Source: an uncultured Eubacteriales bacterium
GTDB lineage: Bacteria; Bacillota; Clostridia; Oscillospirales; CAG-272
NCBI GenBank assembly: GCA_934462825.1
Contig: CAKSIP010000025.1
Coordinates: 1-25,865 of the forward strand
Direction of reading: 5' to 3'
DNA length: 25,865 nucleotides
The translations under genes were made by a program, and so were the position numbers. Shown piece by piece: positions 20,696-25,865 of this stretch; the first letter of the stretch is position 1; each line of letters begins with the position of its first letter. Under the pieces are notes generated by a model that was not told the origin of the DNA, made no database searches, and was given only the letters and a program-made list of their open reading frames with translations.

Positions 20696-22366
20696 ATGGC
20701 CATGGCCGCCACACATATGAAAATTCGTGATCTTTTGGAACAGCACCCCCATTGGCGCCGCCTTTGCCTGCTGCTCAGCGGCGCCCTGATGTGTCTGACG
20801 CTGATTTTTCCCGTCATCGGTTTTTTGGAATGGATCGCCATGATCCCTGCCGCTTGTGTTCTGCTTTCCATGGCAAGGGACACAACCGTTCGCTACCGCC
20901 GTCTCTACCTTTATGGGTTTCTCTATTTCATGGGGTTCTTTTTAACGGCCTTTCACTGGTTTTTGGCGCTTTACCCTTTGGATTTCATTGACGGAATCTC
21001 CAAAGGGGACGCCGTACTCATCGTTATGGTCGCTTGGATCGGCGTGTCCCTGCTTCAAGCCGTTGTCGCGGCCTGGATTCCCGTATTGCTCGCACTCTTT
21101 GCCCGCCGCGGTCTTGGGTGCCGCGTCCCGACGCTGATTCCATGGGCCGGCGCCGCTCTGTTTACCATCGGAGAATGGGTGCAAACCTTAACATGGGCCG
21201 GGGTGCCGTGGGCACGACTTGCCATCGGGCAAACCTCGTCCCCGGTCATGATTCAAACCGCCTCGCTGTTCGGCTCCTATTTTATCACCTTTCTGTTAAC
21301 CGCCGTAAACTTTCTCTTTGCCTTCGCGCTTCTTTCGGACACGCCGATGCGGCGCAAAATCTACGCGCTGACCGGCGCCGGCCTGATTGCCTGCAACGCT
21401 TTTGCCGGAGCGATTCTGCTCATAGCCAACCCGGCCATGTCAGACAAGGGAAAAAAATATACGGCCGCCGCCATCCAGCCGAACATTTCTTCTCATGAAA
21501 AATGGGGTGTGGAGAGCGTGCGGATTTCCATGGAGCGCTTGGAAAAATACAGCTTAGCGGCCGCCGAACAGGGGGCAAAGCTGATTGTGTGGTCGGAAAC
21601 CGCCTTTGCCTCCGACGTTTTGGACGATGAATCCTTGTGTCAATTTATTTCCGATTTGGCGGTTCGGTGCAAGGCCACCATTGTGGTCGGCGCCTTTTCC
21701 CAAGGGGAAAAGTTGGATCGAAATTCCCTTTTGTTCGTCAATCCCGACGGCTCTTTCCGCTCGGAAATCTATTCCAAAAGGCATCTTGTCCCCTTTGGAG
21801 AATATGTCCCGTGGCGCGCTTTCTTTTCGGCCGTGATTCCCCAACTGACGGAAATCGCCATGCTGGAGGAAGACCTGGAGCCGGGAACCGACAGCGCTTT
21901 GGCCTACACCGAGGCCGGGGTATTGGGTGGACTGATTTGCTTCGACTCCATTTATGAAACATTGTCGCTGGACAGTGCGCGCGACGGAGCGGAGGTTATG
22001 ATTCTGTCCACCAACGATTCCTGGTTTTTGGATTCCGCCGCCGTGTATATGCACAACTGCCAGGCAAAGCTACGCGCCGTGGAAACCGGCAAATACCTGG
22101 TGCGCTCCGCCAACACGGGTATTTCCTCCATCATTGATGCCAACGGCAGGCTTCTTGCTATGAAGGAACCGCTGGTGGAGGGCTATATTACAGCGGAAAT
22201 CTGCCCCAAAACCGGGCAGACGCTCTATACAAAAATCGGCAACACCGCGGTGTATCTGATGATTGCTTTCTGCCTGCTTCTCGGGCTTTCGGCCGTTTTC
22301 CACAAGACTGCCAATCGCTGGATGGATAACATTCCGAAAGCAATGAAAAACACAAAAACCACTTGA
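20696..22366 (+). CDS. lnt: Apolipoprotein N-acyltransferase
   Basis: Lnt adds the third acyl chain to the N-terminal cysteine of lipoproteins, using a carbon-nitrogen hydrolase domain on the outer face of the membrane. The 556-residue protein has about six N-terminal helices (residues 20-250, ending near FAGAILLIANPA), then the nitrilase-like domain. Its catalytic triad is visible: Glu in VWSETAF near 300, Lys in YSKRHLVPFGEYVPW near 361, and Cys in GGLICFDSIYE near 415. A last helix (VYLMIAFCLLLGLSAVF) closes the protein. ATG 20696 has GAAAGG 10 bases upstream; other Met codons follow at 20702 and 20717. Lnt is best known from Gram-negatives, so its presence in a sporulating Firmicute is notable. 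Confidence 0.9.
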   Translation: MAMAATHMKIRDLLEQHPHWRRLCLLLSGALMCLTLIFPVIGFLEWIAMIPAACVLLSMARDTTVRYRRLYLYGFLYFMGFFLTAFHWFLALYPLDFIDGISKGDAVLIVMVAWIGVSLLQAVVAAWIPVLLALFARRGLGCRVPTLIPWAGAALFTIGEWVQTLTWAGVPWARLAIGQTSSPVMIQTASLFGSYFITFLLTAVNFLFAFALLSDTPMRRKIYALTGAGLIACNAFAGAILLIANPAMSDKGKKYTAAAIQPNISSHEKWGVESVRISMERLEKYSLAAAEQGAKLIVWSETAFASDVLDDESLCQFISDLAVRCKATIVVGAFSQGEKLDRNSLLFVNPDGSFRSEIYSKRHLVPFGEYVPWRAFFSAVIPQLTEIAMLEEDLEPGTDSALAYTEAGVLGGLICFDSIYETLSLDSARDGAEVMILSTNDSWFLDSAAVYMHNCQAKLRAVETGKYLVRSANTGISSIIDANGRLLAMKEPLVEGYITAEICPKTGQTLYTKIGNTAVYLMIAFCLLLGLSAVFHKTANRWMDNIPKAMKNTKTT

Positions 22367-22390
22367 CAATCCGCTTTTTTGTGATATAAT
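22363..22390 (+). promoter_or_regulatory. Sigma-A promoter of the small lipoprotein gene, overlapping the lnt stop
   Basis: TTGACA (22363-22368), 16 bases, TATAAT (22385-22390). The TGA stop codon of lnt (22364-22366) is part of the -35 hexamer. Confidence 0.8.
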
Positions 22391-22427
22391 CAGAATGACA
22401 TTATTTTTAGGGAAGGAGATTATCACC

Positions 22428-22811
22428 ATGAAAAAATTCACAAAGATTTTGGCTCTTGTCCTTGTAGTCACTACCGTTGTTTGCGTTCTTGCTTCCTGCG
22501 GCATCAAGCTTTCCGGCACTTACGCCGGTAAGGCAGATCTGTTTGGTTTGGCAGGCGCAGAAGTCAGCTACAAGTTCATCGGCAGCAAAGTCACCATCAC
22601 TTCCAAGGCAAAAATTGCCGGATTTGAGAAAACCGAAACCAAGGATGCAAAGTACGAAATCATCCGGAACGATGACGGCACTCTGTCCATCAAGTTTACT
22701 TACGATGACGGCACTTCGGCTTACACCGCTAAGTTTGCTCAGGATAAGAATGCCAAGACCATCACCATCGACGGCATTACCTACACAAAGGTAGACACAA
22801 AGGCAAAATAA
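22428..22811 (+). CDS. Small secreted lipoprotein of unknown function
   Basis: A 127-residue lipoprotein precursor. The signal peptide has a Lys-rich start (MKKFTK), a hydrophobic core (ILALVLVVTTVVCV) and the lipobox LASC, which puts the lipidated cysteine at residue 24. The mature ~104 residues are Lys/Thr-rich and beta-prone, with alternating strands (SGTYAGKADLF, EVSYKFIGSKVTITSKAKI, YEIIRNDDGTLSIKFTY, KTITIDGITYTKV). This resembles small beta-barrel or lipocalin-like lipoproteins, but I recognise no named family. ATG 22428 has GGAAGGAG 9 bases upstream. It has its own strong promoter directly after lnt, so it is likely abundant and may itself be an Lnt substrate (inference). Confidence 0.85.
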   Translation: MKKFTKILALVLVVTTVVCVLASCGIKLSGTYAGKADLFGLAGAEVSYKFIGSKVTITSKAKIAGFEKTETKDAKYEIIRNDDGTLSIKFTYDDGTSAYTAKFAQDKNAKTITIDGITYTKVDTKAK

Positions 22812-22876
22812 GTTTGCGAGCCTAGCGCTTCGCAAGTAGCTAACTTCATGCCCAAAGCGTGAGGACAGCAAAATTC

Positions 22877-22912
22877 CGCCCGGCCGCTTCGGCAGCCGGG
22901 CGATATTGTTTT
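22877..22912 (+). terminator. Probable terminator after the lipoprotein gene
   Basis: GCCCGGC and GCCGGGC form a 7-bp GC stem around a CGCTTCGGCA loop, followed by GATATTGTTTT. The U-tract is imperfect. A second small stem (TTGCGA/TCGCAA) lies just after the stop codon. Confidence 0.5.
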
Positions 22913-22932
22913 ACGAAAGAAAGGAGACAGCC

Positions 22933-23700
22933 ATGACGTCATGTATCGTAGCCATAGATGAACGCATGGACGACGCCTGCGCGCAAGCGCTCGTGGCGCA
23001 GGGGTACACCCTTTGCCGATTGCCCTCCTATCATCGGCTTCCGGCTCCGGTGGCTTCTCATCCCGATATGCTTCTGCTTCCCGTTCGGGGGCGGCTGTTT
23101 TGCTATGAAGAATATCTGTCCATGCACACGCATCGGCTGACCGAGCTTGCCGAAGCGGCCGGGCTTGTGCTGTGTCCTCTTTTGATTCGCCCGTCCGACA
23201 CGTACCCTGCGGACATCGCCATGAATTTCTGTTCGGTAGGACGCTATTTAATCGGGCGGCAGGATTGCCTCCCCCCTGACATAGCCGCTCTGTTCTCTTC
23301 GGGCGAGCGATTACAAGCCCGACAAGGATACGCCCGGTGTGCCGGCTGTCCCGTGGGAACGCAGGCGTTGATCACCGCCGACGCTTCGCTTGCTCGCGCC
23401 GCAAGCGCTGCCGGGTTGGACGTTTTACGGCTTTCGGAGCATTCCGCCACGTTGGAAGGCTACAGCACCGGGTTTTTCGGCGGCGCGTGCGGCGCCGATA
23501 ATGTCCGGCGCCTGCTTTTCTTTTGCGGGCAATGGGAGGCTTTGCCGGAAGCCACGGCCATCCGCGCTTTTTGCCTTTCGCACGGCTACACGCCGATCTC
23601 GCTGTCGCCATCCCCTCTTTACGACTATGGCTCGCTTCTTTTTTTCCAAAAAGGTGAAGCGGGGTTCCCTTCTCCGACCGGCAAGGCGGGCAAGGCTTAA
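22933..23700 (+). CDS. DUF6873-like protein (GME-fold family)
   Basis: This 255-residue protein resembles the clostridial DUF6873 family (GME, guanidine-modifying-enzyme, fold). The matching blocks are an N-terminal VAIDERMDDACAQALVAQGY, SHPDMLLLPVRGRLF, then QGYARCAGCPVGTQALITAD, LDVLRLSEHSATLEGYSTGF, FGGACGADNVRRLLFFCGQW and the C-terminal DYGSLLFF. The pattern of HPDM, QGYA.C, ITAD and GF.GG.CG is what I recall of the family; the match is from memory and untested. The family has no established reaction. It has no signal peptide or membrane helix. ATG 22933 has AAGGAGA 6 bases upstream. It is cysteine-rich (10 or more), unusual for a protein of this size in this window. Confidence 0.7.
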   Translation: MTSCIVAIDERMDDACAQALVAQGYTLCRLPSYHRLPAPVASHPDMLLLPVRGRLFCYEEYLSMHTHRLTELAEAAGLVLCPLLIRPSDTYPADIAMNFCSVGRYLIGRQDCLPPDIAALFSSGERLQARQGYARCAGCPVGTQALITADASLARAASAAGLDVLRLSEHSATLEGYSTGFFGGACGADNVRRLLFFCGQWEALPEATAIRAFCLSHGYTPISLSPSPLYDYGSLLFFQKGEAGFPSPTGKAGKA

Positions 23701-23731
23701 GAAAATACCTTTTGTTTTCAAGCAACACGAA

Positions 23732-23768
23732 AGGGGCTGTGAAAAACTTGATGTTTTTCACAGCCCCT
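23732..23768. repeat. 16-bp perfect hairpin between convergent genes
   Basis: AGGGGCTGTGAAAAAC (23732-23747) and GTTTTTCACAGCCCCT (23753-23768) flank five bases. Neither side ends in a clear T-run (TCACG on plus, TTTCG on minus). Its layout resembles the 20-bp hairpin at 16557-16599. It probably acts as a weak bidirectional terminator. Confidence 0.65.
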
Positions 23769-23854
23769 CACGTCTATCGGTCGGGATGCCGGCTTTGGGT
23801 TGCAGGGTTGGACAGATTTGCCCATGCCTCGCCTCGGCTTTGCGATTTTCTTGG

Positions 23855-23881
23855 TAGTAAAACGGCGGCGTTTCCCCGCCG
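23855..23881 (-). terminator. Terminator of the DUF2974 gene
   Basis: On the minus strand CGGCGG pairs with CCGCCG around GGAAACG and is followed by TTTTAC, starting 13 bases after the stop codon. It is similar in sequence to the minus-strand terminator at 16519-16543. Confidence 0.65.
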
Positions 23882-23894
23882 AGGACCGCGCTTT

Positions 23895-25412
23895 TTATTC
23901 GTGATCCTGTTCTTCCAAAAGCTCTGTGGTTTTTTCCGATGAAACAATTGAAACCGATTTTCGGGTGTGGACGTTGTGCTTGTGCTTTTTCCGCGCCGGC
24001 GTGCAAAAGAGCCAATTGAGGAAGGGCAACCTCCCCTTCCGTTTGCCCCCGTTTCGCCGCACATGACAGGGGGCATGCGCATGCTTTTCATGCGCCAAAA
24101 GCGGCGCGGCCGGCTTTTTCTTCGGCGACAGGGACGTATGATTCCTCTCGCCCTGCCCCGCCGAAGCCGTTGTTGGCACGTGTTTGAGTTCGGTCTTTGG
24201 CTCGTGTGTTTGTTCTTGCGCTTGTTCTTGCGCTTGCGCTTGTTTCTGCTTTTCGACTTCTTCTTTGAGTTTCTCCGCAAGGAGTGCTTTTTCTTCCTTT
24301 TTGTTTCCGCCCGTAACGAAGGCCAAGAGGTTTCCGATCACCAGCTTGCTTCCCTTTCCGAAAAGGATGCCAAAATAATGGAGCAGGAGCCGCCGGGTTT
24401 CCTTATCCGCCGTGCGCACCGCGCGCACCAGGGCCGCTTTATCGTCTGCCAGCTCGGTCACGGTGGTCGCCTTGGTCGATAGCAGAATCTGAAAAACGCC
24501 CTCCACCAGCTTGCGTCGGTCTTCTAACGTCAGATCCTGCATCCAGCCGTTGAGCAGGGTCGAAATGTCCCGGCTTTCTTGCGTCAGCGCATCCATTCTG
24601 ACAAGCTGGGTTCCAAGCACCTCCCACGACAGGGCATTGTGCTGCATGATCCCGTTTTCGGTGCTTTTCACCACATGATAGCGCTGATCGTTTTCAAAAA
24701 GCATGCCCACTACGGAGGATTGCGGCAGAATGGTGGTAATCCGGTCGGCCATGACGCCGTATTCGGGCAAGCTCAAAAATTCATGGCTGAAGCCCGGCCC
24801 ATCATTATTATAAACGGAGCGAATCCTTCTTTTCGTTTTCGGCGTGCATTTCACAGCCGCATAAACGGCCAAATTGCCTCCTTTGGAATGTCCGCCCACG
24901 CGCAGCCGACCTTGTGTTTGGGCAGCGACGCGCTCCAAGTATTCCACGGCCGCCAGCTGGGACGGAACCGGCGAACGAAAAGCCAGGTTAAAATCCTCTT
25001 TCCAGCCGACGATGGTATCATCGGTTCCGCGGAACGCGATGTACCAACTTCGATCCCCCAAGTCCACCGTCAGCGCGGCAAACTGCTTTTCGGAGTTTTC
25101 GTCCACCGAGTTGACATACCCCGTCAGCTTCATTTCCCGAAAGCGCGGACTTTTTCCCACCTGACGTCCCATTTCCACCAATTCCACCGGAATAATCGCG
25201 CCGAGCGGACGGACGGCTCTTTTTTCATCCTCAAAATAAGCGTCCATAGCCTCGCCCAAAAACACGCTTCCCTCCAAGGGAGAAGCAGGCACAAGGCCGC
25301 CCAAATCAAACATGGCCAGCTGTGACAGAATCAGGTTATCCACCTCATTAAACGGAGAAACACGGAGCGACAAATCGCCACGCCATTTTAAATAATCAAA
25401 TATATTTGCCAT
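23895..25412 (-). CDS. DUF2974 / Mbeg1-like alpha/beta-hydrolase with long charged tail
   Basis: A 505-residue protein whose first ~370 residues match the Mbeg1-like (DUF2974) group of lipase-like hydrolases. The start is MANIFDYLKWRGDLSLRVSPFNEVDNLILSQL, and WYIAFRGTDDTIVGWKEDFN supplies the lipase-type oxyanion segment. The nucleophile elbow GHSKG at 174-178 has Ser176, followed by GNLAVYAAVKC. Asp in YNNDGPGFS and a later His (about QHNALSWEV) could complete the triad. From about residue 375 a Lys/Glu/Gln coiled-coil segment runs into ~100 residues rich in His, Lys and Arg. No signal peptide. ATG 25412 has GGGG 5 bases upstream. It is divergent from spoIVA with its own promoter. Substrate unknown. 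Confidence 0.82.
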   Translation of the reverse strand: MANIFDYLKWRGDLSLRVSPFNEVDNLILSQLAMFDLGGLVPASPLEGSVFLGEAMDAYFEDEKRAVRPLGAIIPVELVEMGRQVGKSPRFREMKLTGYVNSVDENSEKQFAALTVDLGDRSWYIAFRGTDDTIVGWKEDFNLAFRSPVPSQLAAVEYLERVAAQTQGRLRVGGHSKGGNLAVYAAVKCTPKTKRRIRSVYNNDGPGFSHEFLSLPEYGVMADRITTILPQSSVVGMLFENDQRYHVVKSTENGIMQHNALSWEVLGTQLVRMDALTQESRDISTLLNGWMQDLTLEDRRKLVEGVFQILLSTKATTVTELADDKAALVRAVRTADKETRRLLLHYFGILFGKGSKLVIGNLLAFVTGGNKKEEKALLAEKLKEEVEKQKQAQAQEQAQEQTHEPKTELKHVPTTASAGQGERNHTSLSPKKKPAAPLLAHEKHAHAPCHVRRNGGKRKGRLPFLNWLFCTPARKKHKHNVHTRKSVSIVSSEKTTELLEEQDHE

Positions 25413-25466
25413 TTTTGCCCCATCTTTTCTTTTGGTTTTTCTTGATTGCTTCTATTATGTAGTAAC

Positions 25467-25495
25467 ATTATATATTTTTTCCCTTTCTCTGTCAA
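25467..25495 (-). promoter_or_regulatory. Sigma-A promoter of the DUF2974 gene
   Basis: The minus strand reads TTGACA (25495-25490), 17 bases, TATAAT (25472-25467), a perfect consensus, so the gene is likely expressed in vegetative cells. Confidence 0.88.
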
Positions 25496-25502
25496 GTCCA
25501 TC

Positions 25503-25533
25503 CGGCTTGTCCGTGCAAAAATCATACAAGCCG
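25503..25533. repeat. 8-bp inverted repeat in the DUF2974-spoIVA gap
   Basis: CGGCTTGT (25503-25510) and ACAAGCCG (25526-25533) are exact complements separated by 15 bases, just upstream of the DUF2974 promoter. It may be an operator; no family recognised. Confidence 0.35.
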
Positions 25534-25555
25534 CTTCTAAAGTCCCAAAGCCCTA

Positions 25556-25563
25556 CATATAGT
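25556..25563 (+). promoter_or_regulatory. Possible sigma-E -10 element for spoIVA
   Basis: CATATAGT resembles the sigma-E -10 consensus (CATACANT), 32 bases before the spoIVA ATG. In Bacillus, spoIVA is transcribed by sigma-E in the mother cell. I see no convincing -35 partner, so this is tentative. Confidence 0.35.
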
Positions 25564-25594
25564 GTACTGACATATTTTTACGGGAGGATTTCTC

Positions 25595-25865
25595 ATGAGT
25601 GAAAATTCAATTTATCAGGATATTGCCAAACGGACGGGCGGCGATATTTACATCGGTGTCGTCGGCCCGGTGCGCACCGGCAAATCCACGTTTATCAAGC
25701 GATTTATGGAATCCCTTGTGCTTCCCAACATAGAAAACAGTTATGACAGAGATCGCGCACGGGATGAAATGCCGCAAAGCGCCGCGGGCAAGACCGTGAT
25801 GACAACCGAGCCGAAATTTATTCCGGACGAGGGCGTAACCATTCATTTGGACGACTGTGCCAGCC
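25595..25865 (+). CDS. spoIVA: Stage IV sporulation protein A, N-terminal part (runs off the right edge)
   Basis: SpoIVA is the ATP-hydrolysing protein that polymerises on the forespore surface and anchors the spore coat. Only the first 90 codons are present, but they are diagnostic: ENSIYQDIAKRTGGDIYIGV, then GPVRTGKS (residues 24-31, the Walker A motif), STFIKRFMESLVLPNIE, and SAAGKTVMTTEPKFIPDE, as in SpoIVA proteins throughout Bacilli and Clostridia. ATG 25595 is preceded by GGGAGG at a spacing of 7. It diverges from the DUF2974 hydrolase gene across 182 bases. The frame is open to the last base. It shows the organism is an endospore former or of that lineage. Confidence 0.97.
   Translation, partial: MSENSIYQDIAKRTGGDIYIGVVGPVRTGKSTFIKRFMESLVLPNIENSYDRDRARDEMPQSAAGKTVMTTEPKFIPDEGVTIHLDDCAS

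Noticed and set aside
1..25865. CRISPR arrays, phage genes, rRNA genes, complete insertion sequences
   Set aside because: No regularly spaced repeats, integrases, capsid genes, rRNA sequence or full transposase were found; the only transposase-like item is the 71-residue HTH protein.

Overview
The window looks like a chromosomal segment of an endospore-forming anaerobic Firmicute (Bacillota, class Clostridia, probably a gut-type Oscillospirales or Christensenellales relative). The evidence is a 5' fragment of spoIVA at the right edge, a class I T-box leader in front of cysE, a rpsF-ssb-rpsR operon, Shine-Dalgarno sites of the AGGAGG type and textbook TTGACA-17-TATAAT promoters. Base composition is roughly half G+C, except for the first ~400 bases, which are visibly more A+T-rich. 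I could not run searches; gene names rest on motifs read from the translated sequence.

Layout. 1-400 (minus): a two-gene cassette of an IS30-type helix-turn-helix protein without a transposase catalytic domain, followed 5 bases later by an unrecognised gene that leaves the window. 515-1941 (minus): the ribosomal/replication operon rpsF-ssb-rpsR with promoter, leader hairpin and terminator. 2073-5582: a TetR-family regulator divergent from a large MMPL/RND exporter, with a strong promoter and palindromes between them. 5842-6047 (minus): tRNA-Ser(GCU) with its own promoter and terminator. 6382-8849 (minus): GtrA-like membrane protein then ftsH. 8964-10421 (minus): cysS. 10548-11926 (plus): a metallophosphoesterase with its own promoter and two terminators. 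11925-13054 (minus): cysE under a cysteine T-box. 13077-15754 (minus): a ribulokinase-like gene and an unknown membrane protein. These diverge at a catabolite/LacI-type palindrome from a plus-strand unknown membrane protein (15875-16465). 16623-18692 (minus): an endonuclease IV-like TIM-barrel protein and an M24 Xaa-Pro aminopeptidase. 18842-23700 (plus): upp, an RluA-type pseudouridine synthase, lnt, a small lipoprotein and a DUF6873-like protein. 23895-25495 (minus): a DUF2974/Mbeg1-like serine hydrolase with a long charged tail. 25595-end (plus): spoIVA.

How the genes fit together. Most are housekeeping: translation (S6, S18, CysS, tRNA-Ser, RluA), DNA metabolism (SSB, AP endonuclease-like), protein quality control (FtsH, peptidase), cysteine supply (CysE sensing tRNA-Cys) and uracil salvage (Upp). 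The least ordinary parts are the left-edge HTH/unknown cassette, the lnt-lipoprotein pair in a Gram-positive, the palindromic operator overlapping the -35 box between araB and the membrane protein, several long perfect inverted repeats lacking U-tracts, and the DUF2974 hydrolase divergent from spoIVA. I saw no CRISPR array, complete insertion sequence, phage module or recognisable biosynthetic cluster.
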